Part shown: in pieces, positions 40,151 through 48,033 of the stretch | Layout: every line of letters starts with the position of its first letter | How positions within the stretch are numbered: the first letter of the stretch is position 1 | From: Kineosporia sp. NBRC 101731 | Lineage (GTDB): Bacteria > Actinomycetota > Actinomycetes > Actinomycetales > Kineosporiaceae | NCBI RefSeq assembly: GCF_030269305.1 | Contig: NZ_BSTC01000006.1 | Span: 1-64,000, forward strand | Length of the DNA: 64,000 bases | Direction of reading: 5' to 3' | Translations under genes and position numbers: made by a program | Notes under the pieces: model-generated | The model's database searches: none | Seen by the model: the letters and a program-made list of their open reading frames with translations, nothing else | What the model was told of the DNA's origin: nothing

Positions 40151-41023
40151 CTATTTCAGGCCCGATGTCGCCAGCCCGTCGATCACCCGGCGCTGCAGCA
40201 CGATGAAGAGGATCAGCACCGGGGCGGTGGCGAGCAGGCTGGCCGCGAGCACGATCGGGTAGTTCACCGTGCGGTCGTTGATCAGGGTGGCCAGGCCCGC
40301 CGACAGCGGCATGTCGTCGCTGTTGGTGGTGACCACCAGGGGCCAGAGCAGCTCGTTCCACGACCACAGGGTCGAGGTGATCGCGAGAACGCTGATGCTG
40401 GGCCGGATCAGCGGCAGCATCACGTGCCAGAACACCTGGAACGGGTTCGCGCCGTCGAGGCGGGCGGCCTCTTCCAGCTCGGACGGCAGCGCCAGGAACG
40501 CCGTGCGCATCAGGAACGTGCCGAAGGCGCTGAACAGGCCGGGCAGCAGCAGACCGGTCATGGTGCCCAGCAGGCCCAGGTCTTTGATGATCTGGTACTG
40601 CGGCAGCAGGTAGACCTGCGAGGGCACCATCAGGATCGACAGCACCGCACCGAGCACCAGGTTCTTGCCCCGGAAGTGCATGCGGGCGAACGCGTACCCG
40701 GCCAGCGTGCAGAACGCGATCTGGCCCAGCACCCGGATCACGGTGATGACGACGGAGGTGCGCAGCTGGTCGAGGAAGGGCAGCTGGCGGAACACCTCGG
40801 CGTAGTTGCCCCACTGGATCTTCTCCGGCCACAGGTGCGGCGTCACCGACTGCACCTCGGCGTTCGTCGACAGGCTCATCAGGATCTGCCAGACGAACGG
40901 GAACATCATCACCACGGCGCCGATCGAGAGCACCAGGTGGATCCAGACGTTGTTGCGGCGGGGGCCGACCGGCCGGCGCCGGGGGGCCTTGGCCCTCGTG
41001 GGAGCGGTGATCAGATCAGTCAA
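40151..41023 (-). CDS. Carbohydrate ABC transporter permease (MalG type)
   Basis: This 290-residue CUT1 permease has six helices and the EAA loop EEAARLDGANPFQVFWHVMLPL near 187-208. The start is TTG 41023, overlapping the upstream permease stop by 8 bp. It is last in the minus-strand operon oxidoreductase, binding protein, MalF, MalG. No ATPase is encoded here; CUT1 systems often share an MsiK-type ATPase encoded elsewhere. Confidence 0.92.
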   Translation of the reverse strand: MTDLITAPTRAKAPRRRPVGPRRNNVWIHLVLSIGAVVMMFPFVWQILMSLSTNAEVQSVTPHLWPEKIQWGNYAEVFRQLPFLDQLRTSVVITVIRVLGQIAFCTLAGYAFARMHFRGKNLVLGAVLSILMVPSQVYLLPQYQIIKDLGLLGTMTGLLLPGLFSAFGTFLMRTAFLALPSELEEAARLDGANPFQVFWHVMLPLIRPSISVLAITSTLWSWNELLWPLVVTTNSDDMPLSAGLATLINDRTVNYPIVLAASLLATAPVLILFIVLQRRVIDGLATSGLK

Positions 41024-41957
41024 GGTGCACCCACTTCTTCTGCAGCCGGAACTGCACCACGGTGGCCAGGGCCACCAGGACCAGAACGACCATGGCGATC
41101 GCGGCGGCCATGCCTTTCTCGTTGGTGACGAAACCGGCCTGGTAGAACAGGTAGACGATGGACATGCTGTCGAACACTGTCGGGTTCATGTTCGTGGTGC
41201 CGAGCACGGCGTAGAGCAGGTCGAACATCTGGAAACCCTGGATCACGCTGACGATCGACAAGAAGGCGATGCTCGGCGTCAGCAGCGGCACGGTGATCGA
41301 GCGGAACTGCCGCAGGCGGGAGGCCCCGTCCAGCTCGGCCGCCTCGTACAGGTCGGGCGGGATCTGCTTCAGGCCGGCGCCCAGCACGATCACCGAGAAC
41401 CCGATCAGCGACCAGAGGCCGACGATCGAGACCGCCACGATCGCCGCGCCGGGCGTGCTGATCCAGTACGGGCCGTCGATGCCGAACCAGCCGAGAACGT
41501 AGTTCAGCACGCCGAAGTCACCGTTGAAGATGATCCGCCAGACCATTGCCACGGCGGTCGGCATCGCCACGTAGGGAAGGAAGTACAGCACCCGGTAGAC
41601 GGCGGCGCCGCGCAGTCCGGGGGTGTTGAGCAGGCTGGCCACGACCACCGCGATCGGCACGTTGAACAGGGTGATCACGGTGTAGATCAGGGTGTTGCCG
41701 ATGGACTTGTACAGGTCGCCGTTCTGGAACAGGGCCTGGTAGTTGTCCAGCCCGGTGAAGGTGGTGCCGCCGAACACGCCGAACTCGGTCAGGGAGAACC
41801 AGGCGGTCTGGACGATCGGCCAGAGGAAGAACACCGCGACGCCACCCACGAGCGGTGCCACGAAAAGCCAGGGCCAGAAGCCATCGCGGCGCAGGCCGCG
41901 TTTCCTGGCCGTGGTGGCGGGGGCGGCACCACGCGGGGGTGACGTCACGGAACTCAT
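41016..41957 (-). CDS. Carbohydrate ABC transporter permease (MalF type)
   Basis: This 313-residue CUT1 permease has a basic N-terminal tail, six helices and the EAA loop YEAAELDGASRLRQFRSITV near 204-223. ATG 41957 lies 7 bp after the binding-protein stop. It forms a heterodimer with the MalG-type partner encoded next. Confidence 0.92.
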   Translation of the reverse strand: MSSVTSPPRGAAPATTARKRGLRRDGFWPWLFVAPLVGGVAVFFLWPIVQTAWFSLTEFGVFGGTTFTGLDNYQALFQNGDLYKSIGNTLIYTVITLFNVPIAVVVASLLNTPGLRGAAVYRVLYFLPYVAMPTAVAMVWRIIFNGDFGVLNYVLGWFGIDGPYWISTPGAAIVAVSIVGLWSLIGFSVIVLGAGLKQIPPDLYEAAELDGASRLRQFRSITVPLLTPSIAFLSIVSVIQGFQMFDLLYAVLGTTNMNPTVFDSMSIVYLFYQAGFVTNEKGMAAAIAMVVLVLVALATVVQFRLQKKWVHLD

Positions 41958-41964
41958 ACCGGTA

Positions 41965-43269
41965 TTACTCCTTCGCGAGGGCCGCGTCCATCTGGGAGGC
42001 CAGGTCGGCGCTCACGTTCGCCACCGGGGTGGAGCCGGAGAACGCGTCGGGCAGCAGCTTGGTCTCGAAGGCGTTCCAGGCAGCCGTGTTGGCACTGACC
42101 GGAAGCGGTTTGGCGTACTGGACCGCGTCCAGGAAGACCTGGAGGTTCGCGTCCGGCATGGACTTGGTGAAGGCGGCCTGGGTGCCGGTGAACGCCGGGA
42201 TCACCGAGCCCGCCTCGCCGAGCGCCTGCTGCGCCTCCTGGCTGACCAGGTAGGCCTGGAGGGCGTGGGCGGCCTGCTTGTTCTGCGAGTTCGCGGCGAC
42301 CATGTTGGCGACACCGTGGATGACCGTGGCCTGCTGCGCGCCCTTCGGCAGCGGCAGGGCCTGGATCGACTTCTCCAGGTCGGTGCCGGCCAGCGCGGCC
42401 CGGAACCAGCTGCCGCCCCAGTACATCCCCAGCTTGCCCGAGGTGAACCACTGGTCGGCGGTGGTGTCGGTGAGCTGGGCGATGGTCGGGGAGCCGCCGG
42501 AGGCGATCAGATCGGTCCAGAACTGCAGTCCGGCCTGGGACTGCGGTGAGTTGTAGCCGGACTTGCCGTCCGCCACGACGCTGCCGCCGGCCTCGAAGAT
42601 CGTGTTGTAGTAGGTGGTCTGGCCGTCCATACCGCCCGCGCCACCGTAGATGCCATCGCTCTTGAGAGCCGTGGAGATGGCCGTGGCCGCGGTCTGGAAG
42701 TCGTCCCAGGTCCAGTCGGCGGTGGGCACGTCCACCTTGGCCTTCTTGAAGATCTCGGTGTTGATCCACACGCCGATGGTGTCCATGTCCTTCGGCACGC
42801 CGTACTGCACGCCCTCCAGGCTGTACAGGCTGGTCAGTGCCTCGGGGTAGTTCGCGGGGTCGATCGCGCCGGCCTTGACCGGGCCGGTGATCGGGTCGAT
42901 CTTCTGACCGCCGGCGTAGAGCTGGAAGTTCGGGCCGTTCATCCAGAACAGGTCGGGCAGGGTGTCGCTGGAGGCCTGAGTCTGCAGCTTGGTCCAGTAC
43001 TGCGCGAACGGGGTGACGCTGATGGCCACCTCGATGCCCGGGTACTTCTGGTTGAACGCGTCGATGTTCTTCTGGATCGCGTCGACCTGGGTCTGGTCCC
43101 AGACGCCGTAGGTGAGCTTGGCCTTGAGATCGGCGCTCGGCTCGGTGTAGCCCGCACCGGCGGTGTCGGAGCCGGAGTCGCTGTCGCCGCCGCAGGCCGC
43201 GGTGGTGATCATGACGCCGAGGCCGAGAGCACCGGCCAGGATGTTGCGGCGGGAGAGGTGTGTGGTCAT
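41965..43269 (-). CDS. Carbohydrate ABC transporter substrate-binding lipoprotein
   Basis: This 434-residue CUT1 solute-binding lipoprotein has twin arginines in SRRNILAGALGLG and a lipobox ending TAAC near residue 26, so Tat export is likely. A bacterial extracellular family 1 fold follows (AKLTYGVWDQTQVDAIQKNI, YPEALTSLYSLEGVQYGVPK). The start overlaps the oxidoreductase stop by 4 bp. The sugar is not readable from sequence; the GalNAc-type catabolic genes 3 kb away suggest an amino sugar or a galactoside. Confidence 0.92.
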   Translation of the reverse strand: MTTHLSRRNILAGALGLGVMITTAACGGDSDSGSDTAGAGYTEPSADLKAKLTYGVWDQTQVDAIQKNIDAFNQKYPGIEVAISVTPFAQYWTKLQTQASSDTLPDLFWMNGPNFQLYAGGQKIDPITGPVKAGAIDPANYPEALTSLYSLEGVQYGVPKDMDTIGVWINTEIFKKAKVDVPTADWTWDDFQTAATAISTALKSDGIYGGAGGMDGQTTYYNTIFEAGGSVVADGKSGYNSPQSQAGLQFWTDLIASGGSPTIAQLTDTTADQWFTSGKLGMYWGGSWFRAALAGTDLEKSIQALPLPKGAQQATVIHGVANMVAANSQNKQAAHALQAYLVSQEAQQALGEAGSVIPAFTGTQAAFTKSMPDANLQVFLDAVQYAKPLPVSANTAAWNAFETKLLPDAFSGSTPVANVSADLASQMDAALAKE

Positions 43270-44453
43270 CGGGGGGACCTTTCGCTTGCGCCGGCGGAGA
43301 AGTGCTGGATGACGTGCGAGGGCAGTTCGGGAACGGTTTCCGGTCGGGAGCCGTTGCGGAGGGACTGTGCGGCCAGGGCTCCCGCGGCCACCGCCTCGCG
43401 GGCGGCGATCGGGGAGACGAGAGTGGGGGCGCCGGTGGCGGCGTGCTCGAGGAACTCGGCCATGGTCAGGCGGTCGGCATCTTCGTGGCCCTCGACGACG
43501 CCCGGGATCGGGTACTCGGCGTCGCCGTTCGGCTGGTACAGGTGGCGGCGGTTCCAGACCCGGATCACGCCACCGCCCGTGTCACCGAAGTTCTCGACCC
43601 GGCCGTGCGTGCCGATCACCGTGTAGTTGCGCCAGTAGTCCGGCGTGAAGTGGCACTGCTGGTAGCTCGCGAGCACCCCGTTGTCCAGGGTCATGAGCAT
43701 CATCGAGACGTCTTCGACGTCGACCACGGGGTTCAGCCCGGTGTGGCTGGCCGGCGGCCAGTTGTCGAACGAGAACCAGTCGGGCATGGTCTCTCCCGGC
43801 CGTTCCCGGCGGTCGGTGATCCCCCCGAACATCACCAGTCCGCCCATCCCGGACACCTGGCGGGTGTAACCGCCGGCCAGGTAGTGCACCACGTCGATGT
43901 CGTGACTGGCCTTCTGCAGCAGCAGGGTGTTGGTCTTCGAGCGGTCGGCGTGCCAGTCCTTGAAATAGTAGTCACCGCCGTTACCGACGAAATGCCGCAC
44001 CCACACGGCCTTCACCTCGCCGATCTCACCGCGCTCGACCACCTGGCGCAGTCCCTGGACCACGCCCGCGTGCCGGAAGTTGTGGCCCACGTAGAGCGGT
44101 GTGTTCGTCGCGGCCGCCGCCGCGAGCACCCGGTCGGCGTCGGGCAGCGTGGTGGCGAGCGGCTTCTCGAGGTACACGGCGATCTTCGCGCGCAGCAGTT
44201 CCACCGCGATGTCCGCGTGCGTGTGGTCCGGCGTGGTGACGACCGCCGCGTCCACCCCCAGCGCGATCAGGGCCTCGACGCTGTCGAGCACCTGGGCCCC
44301 GGGGAAGATCTCCGCACCCCGGCGCCGCCCCTCCGGCTCGGTGTCCACCACGGCCGTGACCCGCGAGCCGGGTCGCACGTCGGGCACGTGCAGCCCGATG
44401 ACCGAGCGAGCGCCACAGCCGATGACTGCTACCGAGAGGCCTGATGTGATCAT
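43266..44453 (-). CDS. Gfo/Idh/MocA-family oxidoreductase
   Basis: This 395-residue NAD(P)-dependent sugar dehydrogenase-like protein has nucleotide motif VAVIGCGARSVIGLHV near 8-23 and the catalytic EKP motif VYLEKPLATTLPDADRV near 96. A C-terminal substrate domain includes KASHDIDVVHYLAGG. ATG 44453 was chosen with AGGAG upstream; the frame runs further up into the repeat-rich gap and that extension is rejected. It heads the ABC transporter operon, so it probably modifies the imported sugar or a derivative. Confidence 0.9.
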   Translation of the reverse strand: MITSGLSVAVIGCGARSVIGLHVPDVRPGSRVTAVVDTEPEGRRRGAEIFPGAQVLDSVEALIALGVDAAVVTTPDHTHADIAVELLRAKIAVYLEKPLATTLPDADRVLAAAAATNTPLYVGHNFRHAGVVQGLRQVVERGEIGEVKAVWVRHFVGNGGDYYFKDWHADRSKTNTLLLQKASHDIDVVHYLAGGYTRQVSGMGGLVMFGGITDRRERPGETMPDWFSFDNWPPASHTGLNPVVDVEDVSMMLMTLDNGVLASYQQCHFTPDYWRNYTVIGTHGRVENFGDTGGGVIRVWNRRHLYQPNGDAEYPIPGVVEGHEDADRLTMAEFLEHAATGAPTLVSPIAAREAVAAGALAAQSLRNGSRPETVPELPSHVIQHFSAGASERSPR

Positions 44454-44675
44454 CCTGCGCAAGCTCCTGAGCGATTTTGACTGATCATGGCTCCGAATGA
44501 GCGTGAATAGACAGTAGCGGCGAATCTCTGGTCCGCCTAGGGGTGTTCCCGTGCTGGATCCGCAGAAGTAACGCGCGCGCAACATAAGAGGGCTTGAACG
44601 GGGCGAAGGGGGCACGCAAGCAGTACGAAAGGGGCGCGTGGGGTGCTCGTCAGCTCTGGATCGCCCCCTCTTCCC

Positions 44676-44758
44676 CGTGATCATGCAAAACCTCCCCGGA
44701 GTTCTAGAACTGTGAGGGTGAGAGTTCTAGAGGACTGGGGAGCATGTGCATGATCACG
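44676..44758. repeat. Dispersed palindromic repeat, copy E (full 83-bp form, diverged right arm)
   Basis: It has the same 36 + 11 + 36 architecture as copy A; its left arm is identical to that of copy A. The right arm has drifted at several positions (TCTAGAGGACTGGGGAGCATG). Beyond both ends the complementarity continues for another dozen bases with one bulge (CCCCTCTTCCC at 44665 against GGGAAAGAGGGG ending at 44770). Confidence 0.9.
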
Positions 44759-44770
44759 GGGAAAGAGGGG

Positions 44771-44870
44771 CGCAACGCGGATGGGGCGGCGACAACGCGG
44801 ATGGGGCCTCGGCGACGCGGAGGGAGCAGCGGCAACGCGGGGAGGGTGGTGTCCACGCGGGGGAAAGTGA
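44771..44870. repeat. Imperfect tandem repeat, five units of exactly 20 bp
   Basis: ACGCGG recurs at 44775, 44795, 44815, 44835 and 44855. Units 1 and 2 share AACGCGGATGGGGC, and later units drift. It directly abuts palindrome copy E. The constant 20-bp period suggests slippage of a non-coding unit or an array of binding sites. Confidence 0.8.
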
Positions 44871-44955
44871 TGCCGCGCTCGAGTGCCTGCGCGGGGGGAC
44901 GGACGCTACGAGAGGTGCAGGGCTTGTCCGCCCCTGCGGTGACCACCTTCTTGAT

Positions 44956-45176
44956 CGTGATCAGGCAAACCTTCCCCGGCGAACGGGGGTCACCTCCCGG
45001 CCGGAACTGGGGGATGCTCTGATCGCGAACACAGCGGAACCAGTGAAGGTTCGTGGCCACCACACCATGCGGCGAGGTGCGGCTGCGAAACCCTGGCCTT
45101 CCCCTCGTTGCCAGGCAATTGCCCCAGCTGAGGGCGCGCGAGTTCTAGAACTCCGGGGAGGTTTTGCATGATCACG
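44956..45176. repeat. Dispersed palindromic repeat, copy F (two halves separated by 161 bp)
   Basis: The left outer arm lies at 44956-44979 (CGTGATCAGGCAAACC, then TTCCCCGG). A complete right arm with its AGTTCTAGAACT core lies at 45141-45176. The outer 24 bp are complementary at 21 positions. The 161 bp between them have no repeat family sequence and no gene. Either the copy was split by an insertion or two half elements lie near each other. The right half ends 90 bp before the deoR stop. Confidence 0.8.
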
Positions 45177-45266
45177 GAAGGGGTGGTGGGTTGCCCCGCT
45201 GACGGGACCGGCGGGCAGGGCCCGTGATGGGCGTCCACCATGGCGGGTTGACCGTTGAGCCGCAGG

Positions 45267-46055
45267 TCAGCCTGCTACCAGGACCTCCACGCCGGCGGTC
45301 TCCATCGCGGCGGCGAGTTCCGGGGTCAGGGGGAGGTCGGTGACCAGGGTGTCGATCTGCTCCAGGGGGCAGATACGGGCGAAGGTGGTCTTGCCGAGCT
45401 TGGTCGAGTCGGCGGCGACCACCACGCGGCGGGCGACGGCGGCGATCTGCCGGCTGGCCTCGCCCTCGCCCTCGTGGATGGTGGTGGCACCGAAGCGGCC
45501 GGTCAGTCCGTCGACGCCGAGAACGGCCAGATCGAGGCTGAATTCCCGCAGCGACGCCGCGACCAGAGGGCCGACCAGCTCGTACGACTGGGCCCGGGGC
45601 ACGCCGCCGGTCACGACGATCTTCACGTGCTCGCGCACGCTCAGTTCGTAGGCGATGTTCAGTGCGTTCGTGACGATCGTGATGCCCGGCGTGGAGCCGC
45701 GGGCGAGCAGGCGTTCGCTCGAACCGAGCACGCGGGCGACCTCACTGGTGGTGGTGCCCCCGTTGAGCCCCACCGAGTCGCCGGGCGAGACCAGCGCCGC
45801 CACGACCTTCGCGATCGCCGTCTTACCCTCGGCCTGCCGCACCAGCTTGTACTGCAGCGGCAGTTCGTACCCCGAGCCGAGCGCCGACGCGCCACCGTGG
45901 GTACGGGTGACAAGTCGTTGCTGCGCGAGCAGATTCAGGTCGCGGCGGACAGTCGCGGGGGAGACGTCGAGCGCCTGCGCCACGTCGGCGATCGAGACGT
46001 TGCCGCGTTCGGTGACGAACTCGAGAACCTTGTTGAGCCGTTGCTGGGCCGTCAT
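45267..46055 (-). CDS. DeoR-family transcriptional regulator of the amino sugar cluster
   Basis: This 262-residue repressor has an N-terminal DeoR helix-turn-helix (QRLNKVLEFVTERGNVSIAD, then VAQALDVSPATVRRDLNLL). A C-terminal sugar-phosphate-binding DeoRC domain follows (SVGLNGGTTTSEVARVL, VLGVDGLTGRFGATT). ATG 46055 is preferred: the upstream TTG extension to 46136 has no homology-like sequence and enters the operator region. It is divergent from the SIS gene, and AgaR-type control of the GalNAc genes is the natural reading. Confidence 0.92.
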   Translation of the reverse strand: MTAQQRLNKVLEFVTERGNVSIADVAQALDVSPATVRRDLNLLAQQRLVTRTHGGASALGSGYELPLQYKLVRQAEGKTAIAKVVAALVSPGDSVGLNGGTTTSEVARVLGSSERLLARGSTPGITIVTNALNIAYELSVREHVKIVVTGGVPRAQSYELVGPLVAASLREFSLDLAVLGVDGLTGRFGATTIHEGEGEASRQIAAVARRVVVAADSTKLGKTTFARICPLEQIDTLVTDLPLTPELAAAMETAGVEVLVAG

Positions 46056-46117
46056 CTCTCTCCATCCGGGGGTCGTCCATGCTCTCACGCGGAGAGGGGT
46101 TGACTCGCTCTGTTCAC

Positions 46118-46164
46118 TTCTGATCGTATGGCTCAATATTGATCAGAACTAGTCTGATATCAAT
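46118..46164. promoter_or_regulatory. Operator cluster between deoR and the SIS gene
   Basis: TTCTGATC (46118-46125) is mirrored by GATCAGAA (46141-46148). A third half-site, TCTGAT (46153-46158), sits within an imperfect palindrome from 46138 to 46164 that runs ATTGAT...ATCAAT. The region is AT-rich and lies in the divergent control region. Several half-sites are usual for DeoR-type repressors. Confidence 0.6.
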
Positions 46165-46188
46165 TCCCCCGACACCTGGGAAGAGGGC

Positions 46189-47076
46189 ATGACCACCTTC
46201 GTCGATGCCGAGATCGCCTCGCAGCCGGACGTCTGGCAGCTCGCGGGCGCACTCGCCTCCACCGTCACGAACGACCTGCCGAAGAGCGGCGAGCGGGTGG
46301 CTGTCGTCGGATGCGGAACCAGCTGGTTCATCGCCGCGAGCTACGCCGTCCTGCGTGAGAGCGCGGGGGAGGGCGTCACCGACGCCTTCGCCGGCTCCGA
46401 GTACCCCGCGAGCCGCCGGTACGACCGGGTGATCGCGATCTCCCGCTCCGGCACCACGACCGAGATCATCGAGCTGCTGCAGGGGCTCAGTACCCCGAGC
46501 ACCCTGATCACCGCCGTGCCCGACGCTCCTGCCGCCCAGTACGCCGGCGCCGTGATCGGGATGCCCTTCGCCGACGAGCAGTCAGTGGTGCAGACCCGGT
46601 TCGCCACCAGCGCGCTGGTGCTGCTGCGCAGCTCGCTGAGCGGCAGCACCGCCGGTCCCGACCTGACGGCGCTCGCCGCGGACGGGGCCAAGGCGCTGGC
46701 GGTGCCGATCGACGAGCTGCTCGGCGCGAGCCAGGTCACCTTCCTGGGCCGGGGCTGGACGGTCGGCCTGTCCAGCGAGGCGGCACTGAAGACCCGCGAG
46801 GCCGCCCAGTTCTGGGCCGAGTCGTACCCGGCGATGGACTACCGGCACGGCCCGATCGCGATCGCCCAGCCCGGCCGCCTGGTCTGGGCGTTCGGTGAGG
46901 TGCCCGACGGGCTGGCCGACGACGTCGCCGCCACCGGCGCGACCTTCGTGCACCACGACATCGACCCGCTGGCCGCCCTGGTGGTGGCCCAGCGGTTCGC
47001 GATCGGGCTCGCGCACGCGCGGGGTCTGGACCCCGACAACCCGCGGTCGCTGACCCGCTCGGTGATCCTCGGCTGA
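46189..47076 (+). CDS. SIS-domain sugar-phosphate isomerase/deaminase (AgaS-like)
   Basis: This 295-residue protein has two SIS domains. The first has VVGCGTSWFIAASYA near 38 and AISRSGTTTEIIELL near 84; the second has FLGRGWTVGLSSEAALKTRE near 187. It lacks the glutaminase half of GlmS. In the GalNAc pathway AgaS deaminates and isomerises galactosamine-6-phosphate to tagatose-6-phosphate, and the gene neighbours supply the other steps. It is the first gene of the plus-strand catabolic operon. Confidence 0.85.
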   Translation: MTTFVDAEIASQPDVWQLAGALASTVTNDLPKSGERVAVVGCGTSWFIAASYAVLRESAGEGVTDAFAGSEYPASRRYDRVIAISRSGTTTEIIELLQGLSTPSTLITAVPDAPAAQYAGAVIGMPFADEQSVVQTRFATSALVLLRSSLSGSTAGPDLTALAADGAKALAVPIDELLGASQVTFLGRGWTVGLSSEAALKTREAAQFWAESYPAMDYRHGPIAIAQPGRLVWAFGEVPDGLADDVAATGATFVHHDIDPLAALVVAQRFAIGLAHARGLDPDNPRSLTRSVILG

Positions 47077-47130
47077 GAGTGTTCGGGATCGGCTGAGGGC
47101 GTCCGGCGCGCAGGTGGAACGATCAGCGAC

Positions 47131-48033
47131 ATGAATGGCATGAATGGCATGAGCAGTGACGCCAGCAGTGACGGGCAGTCCGTCGGCATCGATGTCGGGG
47201 GCACCTCGATCAAGGGGGTGCTGCTGGGGAAGGACGGCTCGATCCTCGCCGTCCACCGGCTGCCCACCCCGAGCCCCGACCCCACCGGTGAAGGCGTGGT
47301 CGAGACCGTGGCGCAGGTGCGCGACGCCCTGACCGGCGATCTGGGGGTGCCGGTCGGTGTCGCCCTGCCGGGTGTGGTGGACGAGGAGCACGGTTTGGCC
47401 GTGTTCAGCGTCAACCTCGGCTGGCAGGACCTGCCGATGCACGACCTGCTGGTCAAGCGGCTCGGCACCCCGGTCGCGCTGTCGCACGACGTGCGCGCCG
47501 GCGGGGTCGCGGAGGCCCGTACCGGGGCTGCGCGCGACGTCCCCGGCGTGGTGGCGTTCGTGCCCATCGGTACCGGCATCGCGGCTGCCGTTCTCGTCGA
47601 CGGCCGTCCCGTGGTGTCCGGTGGCTGGGCCGGGGAGATCGGTCAGTTGCTGATCACCCACGGCGACTTCGCCGGCCGGCGGGTGGAGGAGGTGGCTTCG
47701 GCCCGGGCCACGGCCCTGCGCGCCGGGGTGGCCAGCGCCCGGGAGGTGGCCAGTGCCGCCGCTCGCGGAAGTGCGGTGTCGCAGCAGGTCTGGAACGAGA
47801 CGATCGAGGTGCTCGCCCAGGCCCTGGCCGGTCTGAGCGCCACGGTCGCGCCGTCGGTGATCGTGATCGGGGGCGGTCTGGCCCTGGCCGGACGCCAGCT
47901 GATCGGCCCGCTCGGCGAAGAACTCGCCCGGCTGCTGCCCGGTCTGCGCGTGCCCGAGCTGGTCGCAGCCGCGCACGGCGATGCCGCCGCGGCTGTCGGC
48001 GCGGCCCTGCTGGGCCTGGAGGTGGCCGCATGA
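47131..48033 (+). CDS. ROK-family sugar kinase without the usual zinc motif
   Basis: This 300-residue kinase has phosphate motif GIDVGGTSIKGVLL near 19-32, the catalytic Asp in SHDVRAGGVAEARTG near 119 and PIGTGIAAAVLVDG. After GEIGQLLI the expected CxCGxxGCxE zinc motif is missing. A similar loss is seen in some ROK kinases, so activity is not excluded. It would phosphorylate GalNAc or galactosamine entering through the ABC importer. ATG 47131 begins a short repeated MNGMNGM; an ATG downstream is possible. The stop overlaps nagA (ATGA). Confidence 0.85.
   Translation: MNGMNGMSSDASSDGQSVGIDVGGTSIKGVLLGKDGSILAVHRLPTPSPDPTGEGVVETVAQVRDALTGDLGVPVGVALPGVVDEEHGLAVFSVNLGWQDLPMHDLLVKRLGTPVALSHDVRAGGVAEARTGAARDVPGVVAFVPIGTGIAAAVLVDGRPVVSGGWAGEIGQLLITHGDFAGRRVEEVASARATALRAGVASAREVASAAARGSAVSQQVWNETIEVLAQALAGLSATVAPSVIVIGGGLALAGRQLIGPLGEELARLLPGLRVPELVAAAHGDAAAAVGAALLGLEVAA

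Larger units (their letters stand above)
44454..45266. other. 813-bp gap rich in repeats, no gene
   Basis: This region holds palindromic repeat copy E, a five-unit 20-bp tandem repeat and the two separated halves of copy F, listed separately. The part from 44454 to 44675 should hold the promoter of the oxidoreductase-ABC operon and contains CTGATCA near 44482. Open frames on both strands here run through the repeats and have no protein-like sequence. Confidence 0.7.

Noticed and set aside
44704-45171. Open frames on both strands in the gap between the oxidoreductase and deoR
   Set aside because: They run through palindromes and the 20-bp repeat, have no ribosome binding site and no family-like sequence.
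46056-46136. N-terminal extension of the DeoR protein from TTG 46136
   Set aside because: The extension is unlike DeoR N-termini and overlaps the operator; ATG 46055 has GGAG upstream.
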